A stretch of DNA of 64,000 nt from Jezberella montanilacus (GTDB taxonomy: Bacteria > Pseudomonadota > Gammaproteobacteria > Burkholderiales > Burkholderiaceae_B). Where the stretch lies: NCBI RefSeq assembly GCF_003003055.1, contig NZ_PVTV01000011.1:620001-684000 (forward strand). Direction: 5' to 3'. Shown piece by piece: positions 29,741-39,044 of the stretch. Below the pieces are notes generated by a model. It was not told where the DNA came from. It did no database searches and saw only the letters and a list, made by a program, of their open reading frames with translations. The position numbers were made by a program, and so were the translations under genes. How positions within the stretch are numbered: position 1 is the stretch's first letter; every line of letters starts with the position of its first letter.

Positions 29741-30628
29741 TCACGTCGCCCACAATCTAGGGGGCACCGCGGGTAAATTAAATACGAGGGCACGCAAATT
29801 CGCCCAAGTGTCCTGCAAAATAGCCTTAATCGCCAAGGGTGCCGTCAACAGTCGTCCAACAAGCAAGCGCGGGTGCAAAACCGTCCAGACAATTGTATCG
29901 TTGCTATCACGCAAGTTTTGTACCAACTCGTCGGTCCAGCTACGGTCACCGGGCAACACCGCCCATACCGTAGCAAACGCATGATAACCACGCAAGCCTA
30001 TGATTGACTCGAACAACGGATCTGCCCCGTTAAGCAGCAAACGATCATGCCAGATCAGTTCACCGTCCATCAGCAGCTTCACAGATTGCGCAAAGCGACC
30101 ATGGCAGAACGACTCACCTGACGCCTTGCGACCAAAAATCAAATGATCCCAACCCACCATCGCGGCCTGCGCACCGAGGTCGAACTGGATGTTCGAATCA
30201 ACGCGGGCTCTATCAAAAACGATGGTTTCTTGAGGCAACCATTCGAAGGACCCTTGGATTTGCATGTCAACCAGTTGAGTCGCGCGCCGCGCTGAATCAG
30301 AGCCATACCATTTAGCGGCAGAGGGTGTGGTCACTAAACCATGACAGACTCGATCTACCCCGCCCTGCACTTCTAAATGATCCCCGGCTGCAATCCCGCC
30401 GGGAGGATGCACGATAATGGCATGGCAAATACTAGGCCCTTCGGGATACAGCGCCTTTTGGATCCGCAGCGGGCCCAAATGCTGATGATTTAAGCGTGTG
30501 GCACCCGCTTTGGTCAGATCAAAATGCAAATCCAGTCTGGCGGTCCAAGGTGTATTCGTCAATACCGAGTTTGTCGAAGGCAAAGCCGCCTCTGACTGAA
30601 GGGCTAAAGGATCATCAGTCAAACGCAT
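29741..30628 (-). CDS. ureD: Urease accessory protein UreD
   Basis: About 295 residues. [40 protein letters not shown] and PSAAKWYGS are UreD family hallmarks. It forms the scaffold of the nickel-insertion complex on apourease. It is the first gene of the operon, 20 bases before ureA. ATG at 30628 is chosen over a GTG nine bases upstream; neither has a clear ribosome site. The 158-base region shared with chrA is AT-rich and should hold the urease promoter, but I cannot point to a convincing one. Confidence 0.92.
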   Translation of the reverse strand: MRLTDDPLALQSEAALPSTNSVLTNTPWTARLDLHFDLTKAGATRLNHQHLGPLRIQKALYPEGPSICHAIIVHPPGGIAAGDHLEVQGGVDRVCHGLVTTPSAAKWYGSDSARRATQLVDMQIQGSFEWLPQETIVFDRARVDSNIQFDLGAQAAMVGWDHLIFGRKASGESFCHGRFAQSVKLLMDGELIWHDRLLLNGADPLFESIIGLRGYHAFATVWAVLPGDRSWTDELVQNLRDSNDTIVWTVLHPRLLVGRLLTAPLAIKAILQDTWANLRALVFNLPAVPPRLWAT

Positions 30629-30795
30629 GAACAACACCGGCAGCTACACCCATAAAATTTGTCAAAATATTAAATCGTCATCAGAAATCATTACTAGTAA
30701 ATTACTATCAATATGTAATCATGCTCATTATTTGATCAATACGCAAAAAGTTTTTTTGTTTACTTAGCAATGCACCAACTTGGATCACTGTAGCG

Positions 30796-32124
30796 ATGAG
30801 CCCCACCCCCACGGCAATCCCCTTCAAAGATGCGTTGATTTTCTGGTTGAAGCTGGGCTTCATCAGTTTTGGCGGGCCAGCTGGCCAAATCGCGCTGATG
30901 CACCAAGAACTGGTAGAAAAGCGACGCTGGATCTCTGAGAAGCGGTTTTTGCATGCCCTCAATTACTGCATGGTGCTGCCTGGGCCCGAGGCGCAACAAC
31001 TGGCGACTTACATGGGTTGGCTGATGCATAAAACATGGGGTGGCATTGTGGCTGGCACCTTATTTGTCTTGCCATCTCTGCTGATTTTGATCGGCCTTTC
31101 ATGGATCTATATCGGCTTTGGTCACACGGCTATCGTGGCAGGCCTGTTTTACGGGATCAAGCCTGCCGTGACCGCTATTGTGTTGCAAGCGGTTTACAGG
31201 ATCGGCTCAAGAACGCTCAGACATCCAATTTTATGGGTGGTTGCCGCATGCTCTTTTGTCGCAATTTTTGCGGCTAATACGCCGTTTCCCTTGATTATTC
31301 TTGCCGCGGCCATCCTTGGCTACTTCGGTCAACGCATCGCACCTTCAGCTTTCAGCGGCAGTGGCGGCCATGGTCAAGCCAAAGTGTCTTTTGGGCCAGC
31401 CATGATTGACGATGACACGCCTACACCAGAACATGCCAGATTCACCTGGGGTCGTGTCCTCACCGTGCTCCTCTGGGGCTTGAGCCTATGGGCAATCCCC
31501 ATGGCCTTTTTCACTTTGAGCTTAGGCTGGGATCACACGCTCACTCAAATGGGGTGGTTCTTTACCAAAGCTGCATTACTCACCTTCGGTGGCGCATATG
31601 CTGTCCTGCCTTACGTTTATCAGGGCGCAGTTGAATTTTTCGGCTGGCTAAGCCCTGCTCAGATGATAGACGGCCTTGCGTTGGGCGAGACAACGCCGGG
31701 ACCACTCATCATTGTCGTCGCTTATGTCGGATTTGTCGGCGGCTACCTAAAACAATTATTTGGGCCTGAGGCGTTGTTTTTAGCAGGGACGGCTGGCGCG
31801 CTGGTCGTCACCTGGTTTACTTTTTTACCGTCGTTCTTGTTTATCTTGGGTGGGGGACCTTTCATTGAAAGTACACATAACAACCTGAAACTCAGTGCAC
31901 CGTTGACCGCCATCACTGCTGCCGTTGTTGGCGTGATCCTTAACCTTGCGTTATTTTTTGCTTATCACGTCTGGTGGCCCAACGGTTTAAGTTCCTCGCT
32001 TGACTGGGCTTCGGCTGTGCTGACAATCGGAGCTTGCGTGGCACTCATTGCGTTTAAACGCAATGTGGTGCCTGTCATCCTCACTAATGGATTACTAGGC
32101 TTGGTCCTTAAAACAGCAATGTAA
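30796..32124 (+). CDS. chrA: Chromate transporter (CHR family), two-domain form
   Basis: 442 residues with two homologous membrane halves. The first holds KLGFISFGGPAGQIALMHQE, EKRRWISEKRFLHALNYCMVLPGPEAQQLATYMGW, the classic CHR motif; the second holds FFTKAALLTFGGAYAVLPYVYQGAVE, and LALGETTPGPLIIVVAYVGFVGG. Members export chromate from the cytoplasm; without chrB or a regulator nearby the physiological substrate could be another oxyanion such as sulphate. It is divergent from the urease operon. Confidence 0.9.
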   Translation: MSPTPTAIPFKDALIFWLKLGFISFGGPAGQIALMHQELVEKRRWISEKRFLHALNYCMVLPGPEAQQLATYMGWLMHKTWGGIVAGTLFVLPSLLILIGLSWIYIGFGHTAIVAGLFYGIKPAVTAIVLQAVYRIGSRTLRHPILWVVAACSFVAIFAANTPFPLIILAAAILGYFGQRIAPSAFSGSGGHGQAKVSFGPAMIDDDTPTPEHARFTWGRVLTVLLWGLSLWAIPMAFFTLSLGWDHTLTQMGWFFTKAALLTFGGAYAVLPYVYQGAVEFFGWLSPAQMIDGLALGETTPGPLIIVVAYVGFVGGYLKQLFGPEALFLAGTAGALVVTWFTFLPSFLFILGGGPFIESTHNNLKLSAPLTAITAAVVGVILNLALFFAYHVWWPNGLSSSLDWASAVLTIGACVALIAFKRNVVPVILTNGLLGLVLKTAM

Positions 32125-32155
32125 ACCTTGCAGCAGACCGGACGCTAACCGACGG

Positions 32156-33310
32156 TTAAATTTTGTCCGCCAGCACGGCCAACATGCGTTGAACGGTCGC
32201 GCTTTTATCGCGTTGACCATTTGCGTCAAACACGGTGATTTCCGTCTTCGAACCGGTTTGTGACAGATGCAATTTGTAGCTAGGTGCTTGACCAAGAGCT
32301 TTAGCGCCAAATAAACGCTCAAAAAAGCCTGGGTCTTCGCGCTTGACGCCAGTGTCGGAATCAACATAACGAACAAAGAAGTCACCTGCAGCGCGATCAC
32401 GATCGTCAACGGTGAACCCACCAGAATCGAGTGCAACACCCACGCGGCGCCAAGCTCGTTCAAACGAATCAGCCACAACCAGGCTGGTTTTATCACCTGC
32501 AGGCATGGTCACCGCTGGTGACTGCGGATTCACGCTTGCCTGAGCCATTTTCTTGCTCGCAACATCAACATCCTCGCCCAGGAAAACCATCAGGCGTGCG
32601 ATCATCGCTGCGTTCAGACCGGGATCTTCACGCCCGTTTTTCCAGACAATCGTGCTGTCAACGGATGCAGCAACGTGCTCCTCGACCATATGTTGGTGAG
32701 AAATATAAACCTCAGACCGATTGCCTGCGCGTTCAATGCGCGCGCTGAATTTGTCACGCGTACCGCTGTCATAAAGACTATCCAGCACGTTGCCAAGCAA
32801 CTGGCGCAGCGCATCCTGCGGGATCTTTGCTCGGTTCTCAGCCCAATTGGTGGTCATGAGACCCGCCTTAGGATCAGCCTTCTCAAGATTGAAGCCGTTT
32901 TCAGTGAAAAAATCAGCCACTCTCGAATACAACTGATCTGGCGGGATCGAAGTCGACAACCACCGCAGATCGCCATCGCGCTCAACGCGCACATCTTTGT
33001 ATTGTGGCAAGACAGCTGCCTGGGCAGACGAGGTTACGGCGGCACCGTCGGCTTTGGTCTGTTGCGCATACTGAGAGTAAGTTGTGGTGCCAGCCGGTGC
33101 TTTAAAACGCGGGTCGCCCGTCGCTTGCGTCAAATCGGGCGGAACACTCAACGGATCAGTCCGCACGACGCTTTTGTAGTTGATTGAATTGTTGCCGTCC
33201 AGCGTGCTTTTGAGATCATCAAAGCTAGTGCTGCTGCAGCCAGACAATGCAAGCGCTACCGAAGTCAATGCAAACACCGGCAAACGGCCAAACTGATATT
33301 TAAAAGTCAT
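32156..33310 (-). CDS. bamC: Outer-membrane assembly lipoprotein BamC
   Basis: About 384 residues from the ATG at 33310. Signal peptide with lipobox ALALSGC at about residues 17-23 anchors it in the outer membrane, where it is part of the BAM complex. SVPPDLTQ and YSQYAQQT lie in the conserved unstructured N-terminus (SVPPDL is typical BamC). Two helix-grip domains follow. An upstream in-frame opening within dapA is unlikely. It starts one base after the dapA stop codon; dapA-bamC is a conserved pair in proteobacteria. Confidence 0.92.
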   Translation of the reverse strand: MTFKYQFGRLPVFALTSVALALSGCSSTSFDDLKSTLDGNNSINYKSVVRTDPLSVPPDLTQATGDPRFKAPAGTTTYSQYAQQTKADGAAVTSSAQAAVLPQYKDVRVERDGDLRWLSTSIPPDQLYSRVADFFTENGFNLEKADPKAGLMTTNWAENRAKIPQDALRQLLGNVLDSLYDSGTRDKFSARIERAGNRSEVYISHQHMVEEHVAASVDSTIVWKNGREDPGLNAAMIARLMVFLGEDVDVASKKMAQASVNPQSPAVTMPAGDKTSLVVADSFERAWRRVGVALDSGGFTVDDRDRAAGDFFVRYVDSDTGVKREDPGFFERLFGAKALGQAPSYKLHLSQTGSKTEITVFDANGQRDKSATVQRMLAVLADKI

Positions 33311-33311
33311 A

Positions 33312-34220
33312 TTAAAGCAACCCCGCCTGAACCATCGCCGCTCGCAAAGGAGCATGAAACTGAGAACCTAACTCGACTAAAGGCAAGCGCAATCCAGCTG
33401 GGATACGACCCATCTGCGCCAGCGCCCACTTGACGGGAACCGGATTACCTTCAACGAATAATAATTTATTCAGCAAAGCTAACTTGCCGTTGATTTCTCT
33501 GACTTTAACAACATCACCAGCCAACGCGGCCGCGCATAATTGGTGCATGGCTCGCGGCGCAATATTTGCCGTGACCGAAATATTGCCGCAACCGCCGAGA
33601 AGGATCAATCCGGCTGCTGTCGCATCGTCACCACTCATGATCTGAAAGTCCGCTGGCAAATCGCGAATCAACAATGCACCGCGACCGATGTCTCCGGTAG
33701 CGTCTTTAATACCGATAATCCCGGGGATTTGCGCCAGGCGTAACACGGTTTCGTGAGCGAGATCAGCGACGGTTCTGCCCGGTACGTTATAAAGTACCGT
33801 GGGCATATCCACTGACTCTTGAATCTTTTTAAAGTGCTGATACATGCCTTCCTGGGAGGGCTTGTTGTAGTAAGGCACCACAGACAGGCCAGCATCCGCA
33901 CCGACCTGGCGAGCGTGTTCTGCCAAATGGATGGCCTCGCTCGTCGAGTTTGCGCCAACACCCGCAATCACGGGTAAGCGACCGGCAGCGTGTTGAACCG
34001 CTATCTTAATGAGTTCTGCATGCTCTTCCACATTGACGGTCGGCGATTCACCCGATGTGCCAACGACAACAAGCGCGTCAGTACCCTCTTGTGCATGCCA
34101 ATCGATGAGGCCGCGATAGCTGTCAAGATCCAGACTGCCGTCGGGATGCATAGGGGTGACCAAGGCCACCATACTGCCTTTGAAGCGAGGCCCTTGAGGG
34201 GATGTGCTTGACGAAACCAT
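33312..34220 (-). CDS. dapA: 4-hydroxy-tetrahydrodipicolinate synthase
   Basis: 302 residues. It condenses pyruvate with aspartate semialdehyde, the committed step to diaminopimelate and lysine. Schiff-base Lys172 lies in GIKDATGD, catalytic Tyr144 in LYNVPGRT, and GTSGESPT supplies the other part of the proton relay. It is intact and of normal length (plus a 10-residue N-terminal addition). Together with lysC at 5376 it covers two key steps of the same pathway. Confidence 0.96.
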   Translation of the reverse strand: MVSSSTSPQGPRFKGSMVALVTPMHPDGSLDLDSYRGLIDWHAQEGTDALVVVGTSGESPTVNVEEHAELIKIAVQHAAGRLPVIAGVGANSTSEAIHLAEHARQVGADAGLSVVPYYNKPSQEGMYQHFKKIQESVDMPTVLYNVPGRTVADLAHETVLRLAQIPGIIGIKDATGDIGRGALLIRDLPADFQIMSGDDATAAGLILLGGCGNISVTANIAPRAMHQLCAAALAGDVVKVREINGKLALLNKLLFVEGNPVPVKWALAQMGRIPAGLRLPLVELGSQFHAPLRAAMVQAGLL

Positions 34221-34327
34221 GTTAGGGTCCAGAATAATATTTAGTGAGACTTGAAAGCGCTCACGTTATTTAATTTGACGGAGAGTTTAACGGATTGCGC
34301 CATGACACGAGAAAATATACACCTTTG

Positions 34328-34975
34328 TCACAGAAATAATCTAACGACGGCTTCGCCAAGCCTCAGCACCGGATCCAAGACCACCCAAAGGCTACCGGTC
34401 GCCAACAATACAATGACAATCAACATGCCATAAGGTTCAATCCGACTCAACTGCCAGGCGAGTCGATCAGGTAGCAAACTAAAAAGAATCCTACCACCGT
34501 CGAGCGGAGGGAGTGGAAACAAATTCAGAGCCATGAGCACCAGGTTGATTTTGATACCCGCCAGAGCCATCGCAAACCAGAATTCATCGCGATTACCCAG
34601 TTCAAAGAGCACTCGCTGACCAATCGCCCAAGCAATCGCCATCAGCAGATTTGCCATCGGGCCTGCCAGGGCGACCCACAACATGTCTTTTTTAGGATGC
34701 CGCAACCGCCCGAAGTCGACTGGAACGGGCTTCGCCCAGCCAAACAAGATTGGCGCGCCACCCGCTACGCCAGCCAAAATCAGCGTACCGATTGGCACGA
34801 GTAAAGTACCCACCGGATCGATGTGTTTCATCGGATTCAGGCTAACTCTTCCGGCTAGCGCCGCTGTCGGGTCGCCGAACAGGCGCGCGACATAACCATG
34901 TGCCGCTTCATGCAAAGTGATAGCAAAAATAACCGGCAAGGCGCAGATCGTAATGGTTTGGATGATTTCGTTCAT
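34328..34975 (-). CDS. Site-2-protease-type (M50) membrane metalloprotease
   Basis: 215 residues with about five membrane helices. Zinc motif HEAAHG at about residues 22-27 (HExxH) and the third ligand Asp in LFPLPPLDGGRIL near 160-172 identify the short M50B branch. No PDZ domain is present. These proteins are common neighbours of dapA/bamC in betaproteobacteria and their substrates are unknown. It follows the YciO-type gene by 12 bases. Confidence 0.88.
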   Translation of the reverse strand: MNEIIQTITICALPVIFAITLHEAAHGYVARLFGDPTAALAGRVSLNPMKHIDPVGTLLVPIGTLILAGVAGGAPILFGWAKPVPVDFGRLRHPKKDMLWVALAGPMANLLMAIAWAIGQRVLFELGNRDEFWFAMALAGIKINLVLMALNLFPLPPLDGGRILFSLLPDRLAWQLSRIEPYGMLIVIVLLATGSLWVVLDPVLRLGEAVVRLFL

Positions 34976-34987
34976 GAGATCTTTCGA

Positions 34988-35614
34988 TTATTCGAGTCCT
35001 AGCGCGGCGGGATCACCTTTTCCGCGCCGCACAATTTGAGGGGGTGACACAGTCAAGTCGATGACAGTCGTGGCCTCGCGAGGGCAAACGCCGGCATCAA
35101 GAACAGCGGCGAGTTCATGCTGATAGCGTTGCCTGATGTCTTCGGGATCAGTCAGCGGCTCATCGTCACCGTCAGGGATCAGCGTGGTGGATATCAGGGC
35201 AAACTGCGATTGTTCGAGCAGTGCATGGGCAATTGGATGATCTGGCACGCGAATACCAATGGTTTTCCGTGAAGGGTGGGACACGCGCTTGGGCACTTCT
35301 TTTGAGGCATCAAGAATGAATGTCCAAGGCCCCGGTGTTGCCTGTTTAATCATTCTGAATTGCGCATTGTCCAGCTTGGCGAATTGACTGATCTCGGTCA
35401 AATCACGGCATAACAAGGTCAAGTGATGCCTATCGTCCAATCCACGTAATTTGCGTAGTTTATCGGCCGCGTTTTTATCGTCAAGCCGAGCGACGATGGC
35501 ATAGCTCGAATCAGTAGGCACTGCAACGAGCCCACCATCGTCAATCAACTGAGCCGCCTGCTTTAACAGTCTGATCTGGGGATTTTGTGGGTGTAAGGTA
35601 AATAATTGAGCCAT
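34988..35614 (-). CDS. YrdC/Sua5-domain protein, YciO type
   Basis: About 208 residues from the ATG at 35614 (a GTG three codons upstream is also in frame). YrdC fold with VPTDSSYAIVARLDDKNAADKLRKLRGL, TPGPWTFILDASKEVPKR, and the IGIRVPDHPIAHALLEQ stretch. It resembles E. coli YciO, a paralogue of threonylcarbamoyl-AMP synthase TsaC. Whether it makes the t6A precursor is uncertain; the KxR/SxN-type active residues are only partly conserved. Confidence 0.85.
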   Translation of the reverse strand: MAQLFTLHPQNPQIRLLKQAAQLIDDGGLVAVPTDSSYAIVARLDDKNAADKLRKLRGLDDRHHLTLLCRDLTEISQFAKLDNAQFRMIKQATPGPWTFILDASKEVPKRVSHPSRKTIGIRVPDHPIAHALLEQSQFALISTTLIPDGDDEPLTDPEDIRQRYQHELAAVLDAGVCPREATTVIDLTVSPPQIVRRGKGDPAALGLE

Positions 35615-35682
35615 GACCGTCACGATACAACGAATTTCCGTTTTTCAAGCGGAAGCAGTAACGGTTAGAATATGGTTTGTGT

Positions 35683-35759
35683 GTCTCCGTAGCTCAATTG
35701 GATAGAGCACCCGCCTTCTAAGCGGGCGGTTGTGAGTTCGATTCTCGCCGGAGGCACCA
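35683..35759 (+). tRNA. argX: tRNA-Arg (UCU)
   Basis: 77 bases. Acceptor GTCTCCG pairs with CGGAGGC; anticodon arm CCCGC / GCGGG encloses CTTCTAA, anticodon UCU, which reads AGA and AGG. The T arm GAGTTCGATTC is normal and CCA is encoded. The gene symbol is generic. Confidence 0.95.
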
Positions 35760-35794
35760 ACCCCACCACCGACACTGCGGGCTCAACATTTGGA

Positions 35795-36562
35795 TCAAAC
35801 TCGTTTGGCCTTTCGATTTTTAATGAAAATGCCAAGATCGTCAGTGACCGGCACCATCGCGAGCGCCATCAATATCATCGCCACGGGCACCGTTGCCGCA
35901 TAGCCGAGATACCTAAAGCCCAAGGCGCCCAGTAATCCGCCCATAAAAAAACAACCAACCAACAGCATTAACACACGTAAACGAAAACGGTTTGCTCTGA
36001 CGGCAACGATCCCCGGCGCGTTTAATTGATTCCGGTAGAACAATTTCCCCAGCTCAATACCAATATCTGTGACCATCCCGGTGATGTGCGTTGTTCGAAT
36101 TTCAGCATGACTCAACTTGGTGATGACAGCATTTTGTAATCCCATGATGAAACATAACAACATCACGGTGGCCGAAACAAATAAGCCGTTGACTTGTGTC
36201 AGACGACCTCCGATGAGGCCAAAACAAAGCAATAAACCAGCTTCAACAAGCAAGGGCAGCGCATATTCGCTGTGCATCTGGTGCCGACGAGAATAATTAA
36301 CTAAAACAGCAGAGAAGGCCGCCCCGCAAAGAAACGACGCGAGCGCGCCCACACCGCCAAGCGCCAGGTCATACACCCCAAGAGCAAAATGATCGGCCAT
36401 CGCTGAAACGACGCCGGTCATATGCGATGTGTATTGCTGCACGGCTAAAAAACCACCCGCATTAATCGCCCCCGCGGCGAAAGCCAGAATAAAACCAAGT
36501 TGATTATCTGCCTCTTTAGTGCGTGTACGTCCAGTCAATCTTCTAGAATAATTTAACGGCAT
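35795..36562 (-). CDS. YoaK/DUF1275-family membrane protein
   Basis: About 255 residues from the ATG at 36562; a longer opening to 36628 exists but begins with a non-family stretch. Six or seven membrane helices with family traits: FAAGAINAGGFLAVQQYTSHMTG, then GLQNAVITKLSHAEIRTTHITGMVTDIGIELG. Function is unknown. The gene reads towards tRNA-Arg and ends 35 bases from it. Confidence 0.85.
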   Translation of the reverse strand: MPLNYSRRLTGRTRTKEADNQLGFILAFAAGAINAGGFLAVQQYTSHMTGVVSAMADHFALGVYDLALGGVGALASFLCGAAFSAVLVNYSRRHQMHSEYALPLLVEAGLLLCFGLIGGRLTQVNGLFVSATVMLLCFIMGLQNAVITKLSHAEIRTTHITGMVTDIGIELGKLFYRNQLNAPGIVAVRANRFRLRVLMLLVGCFFMGGLLGALGFRYLGYAATVPVAMILMALAMVPVTDDLGIFIKNRKAKRV

Positions 36563-36674
36563 CGTCAGCTTCTTGCGTAGAGTCCAATAGATACACACCC
36601 ATATCGTAAACCGTTGCAGTATCATCATGACACTTAATTTTGCATTTTTCTAAACCTGTCAAACCGGATTCCCG

Positions 36675-37430
36675 ATGGTCATCACGGCTGAACTCACTAA
36701 AGCATTCGCACCCACTGGCGTCTTGCGGGCTTCGCTCAACATGGGCAATCCCGTACTAGCCAATACGGATTCAACCGGTCAACCGTACGGCATGTCGATT
36801 GATTTGGCTCGCGCGCTCGGTGCCGAGCTGAACATTCCGGTTGAGCTCGTCGTGAATAAAACCGCTGGCAAATCAGTTGAAACCATGGAGTCTGGTCGCG
36901 CCGATATTGGTTTTTTTGCGATTGACCCCGCTCGTGGCAGAGAGATCGCTTTCACTTGGCCCTATGTCTTGATTGAGGGTTTCTATCTGGTTCGCGACGC
37001 TGACCCAATCACCAGCAATGATCAAGTTGACGTCGCCGGTAAAAGAGTCGTGGTGGGTAAAGGGAGCGCCTACGATCTTTTTCTGAGTCGCCATCTGAAA
37101 CAAGCTGAGATCGTTCACGCAGCCTCTTCACAAGCGGTTGTACCGACCTTCATCGAGCAACATATCGATGTGGCTGCTGGCGTTAAGCAGCAACTGCAAA
37201 TGGACACCAAAGGCATGAAAGGGGTTCGGCTTTTACCTGAACGTTTTATGGTGATTCGGCAAGCAATGGGGATTGCTAAGGACAGGGGCCCTCAGGCAGC
37301 CCTCTTCTTACGGCACTTTGTCGAGAAAATGAAAGCCCAAGGCTTCGTCAAACATTCGATGACGCGGCATAATATCGATGGGGCAAATGTCGCGCCCCTT
37401 GGCGATGCTGACAAAGACCCACTGGCTTGA
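36675..37430 (+). CDS. Family-3 solute-binding-like protein without signal peptide
   Basis: 251 residues of the periplasmic amino-acid-binding fold: GVLRASLNMGNPVLAN, PYGMSIDLARALGAELNIPVE, SGRADIGFFAIDPARGREIAFTWPY, then VVVGKGSAYDLFLSRHLK. The first residues MVITAELTKAFAPTG contain no hydrophobic segment, and no better start lies upstream in frame, so the product as read would stay in the cytoplasm. It may be a cytosolic sensor or enzyme-like derivative. It has no linked permease. It lies between the YoaK-type gene and cardiolipin synthase. Confidence 0.8.
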   Translation: MVITAELTKAFAPTGVLRASLNMGNPVLANTDSTGQPYGMSIDLARALGAELNIPVELVVNKTAGKSVETMESGRADIGFFAIDPARGREIAFTWPYVLIEGFYLVRDADPITSNDQVDVAGKRVVVGKGSAYDLFLSRHLKQAEIVHAASSQAVVPTFIEQHIDVAAGVKQQLQMDTKGMKGVRLLPERFMVIRQAMGIAKDRGPQAALFLRHFVEKMKAQGFVKHSMTRHNIDGANVAPLGDADKDPLA

Positions 37431-37449
37431 CCTGGCTCGCATCAAATTT

Positions 37450-38916
37450 TCAAAGATAAGGCGAAAACAGCCAAGCTATTTTGTTGCGCAATCTGGTCAA
37501 GAACGCTTGACCTTCAATCAACTCAAGTGTAATGGGTTCTGCGCTGGCGATCACTGAATCAATTCTCTCTTCAATTTTCTTGGCCAGACCTTGATCGAAG
37601 ATCTCAAGGTCGAGCTCAAAATTAAGTCGCAAACTTCTCGGGTCTATATTGGACGAACCAATGTAGGACCAGGCGCTGTCGATCGCACAGAGTTTAGAGT
37701 GATCGAAGGTCCCGCTGGCGCGCCAAACGCGGCAACCGGGCTCAAGCACTTGATCGAGTTGAGCCATCATTGCAGCACCCACCATTTTCAGGTTGTTTGC
37801 CCCGGGTACGACGATATCCACCACGACGCCCCGACGCGCTGCAGTCGACAAAGCCGCGAGCATCTGAGTATCCGGCAAAAAATAGGGCGATTGAATGCGC
37901 ACATGATGACGAGCCGCTGACAGCGCACCAAGCAAAATGCTGTGGTTGCTCGACAAACTCATATCGTCGGGTGCAGAGGGGACGCACCGGACGGGCACGC
38001 CTTGATCCGGGATCAAGGCTTCGTTAGAAAAAAACCAAGGCTCGCCCGTCAGAGATTCACCTGTCGTAAACGACCAATCTTGGGCAAAACTCAACATCAG
38101 TTGATGCACAACCGGCCCACGTACATCGAAGTGCGTATCCTGCATCGCCTCGACACCCATTACAGTTGCCGAGAATTCCTGCCGAATATTCATCCCGCCT
38201 GTTAGGGCGTGAACCCCATCAATAATCATCAGTTTTCGATGGCAACGCAGGTTGGCATAAGCAAGGCGTAAGCCAAAAAATGTTGTCATGAACAGCGCTA
38301 CTTTTACCCCCCCCTGTTCGAGCATTTTCGTGATGGTGGGACGAGAATATTTTGATCCAACCGAGTCGATCAAGACGCGAACCTCGACGCCTCGGCCCTT
38401 AGCATCAATCAGCGCTTGCGCAATACGAATACCAACCTTATCGTGGTCGAAGATATAGCTTTGGACTGCGATCGACCGTTGAGCACCTTCTATTACACTG
38501 ATCATCCGTGAGTAGGCTTCGTCACCGCTCAAGATCATTGAAATCTGGTTGTATCCCAGCAGTTGAAACCGGTTAACGGTATCGCCCAGTTTTTTTTGCG
38601 CTGCAAATTGGGGGGCTGAAAACGGCGCGACTGCTGTGACGAGCAGCCGATCGCGTATCTCTTCAAAGCGAAGCATATTGTCAAGCTGCGCAAGCACTTT
38701 TTGTTTTCGGATACGGTTAATACCGACGACAAAATAGATGACCGCCCCAAACAAGGGCGAAAACAGGATCACACCCACCCAGGCGATCGCTGCCCGCACA
38801 TCGCGCTTGGTCATCGCAGCGTGCACAACAGCGATGGCACTCACCACTGTCGTAAAAGCAAACAGCATATGCGGCCAGAAGCTGCTCATGACGGTCCCAA
38901 ATGTAGTCGCAAGCAA
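37450..38916 (-). CDS. cls: Cardiolipin synthase
   Basis: 488 residues. Two N-terminal membrane helices (PLDNc-type start with KRDVRAAIAWVGVILFSPLFGAVIYF) precede two phospholipase D domains with HKD motifs HRKLMIIDG (about residues 227-235) and HSKLCAIDS (about 406-414). It joins two phosphatidylglycerols, or PG and PE, to cardiolipin. The sequence is intact. Together with plcP, GT4 and olsB genes further right it makes the window rich in membrane lipid genes. Confidence 0.93.
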   Translation of the reverse strand: MLATTFGTVMSSFWPHMLFAFTTVVSAIAVVHAAMTKRDVRAAIAWVGVILFSPLFGAVIYFVVGINRIRKQKVLAQLDNMLRFEEIRDRLLVTAVAPFSAPQFAAQKKLGDTVNRFQLLGYNQISMILSGDEAYSRMISVIEGAQRSIAVQSYIFDHDKVGIRIAQALIDAKGRGVEVRVLIDSVGSKYSRPTITKMLEQGGVKVALFMTTFFGLRLAYANLRCHRKLMIIDGVHALTGGMNIRQEFSATVMGVEAMQDTHFDVRGPVVHQLMLSFAQDWSFTTGESLTGEPWFFSNEALIPDQGVPVRCVPSAPDDMSLSSNHSILLGALSAARHHVRIQSPYFLPDTQMLAALSTAARRGVVVDIVVPGANNLKMVGAAMMAQLDQVLEPGCRVWRASGTFDHSKLCAIDSAWSYIGSSNIDPRSLRLNFELDLEIFDQGLAKKIEERIDSVIASAEPITLELIEGQAFLTRLRNKIAWLFSPYL

Positions 38917-38960
38917 CTTAAAGCCCTCTCAAGACAAACATGCTAAAATTTTACTTCTTC

Positions 38961-39037
38961 GGTGGCCGTAGCTCAGTTGGTAGAGTCCCAGATTGTGATT
39001 CTGGTTGTCGTGGGTTCGAGCCCCATCGGTCACCCCA
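38961..39037 (+). tRNA. hisR: tRNA-His (GUG)
   Basis: 77 bases with the extra 5' G characteristic of histidine tRNA, opposite C73. Acceptor GTGGCCG pairs with CGGTCAC; the anticodon arm CCAGA / TCTGG encloses TTGTGAT, anticodon GUG; CCA is encoded. It starts 45 bases from cls on the opposite strand and ends 8 bases from the dehydratase stop. Confidence 0.95.
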
Positions 39038-39044
39038 CCGTCTT

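Noticed and set aside
30638-30795. Possible NAC or sigma54 site upstream of the urease operon
   Set aside because: ATA and TAT elements are present, but the spacing does not fit ATA-N9-TAT, and no GG-N10-GC pair was found.
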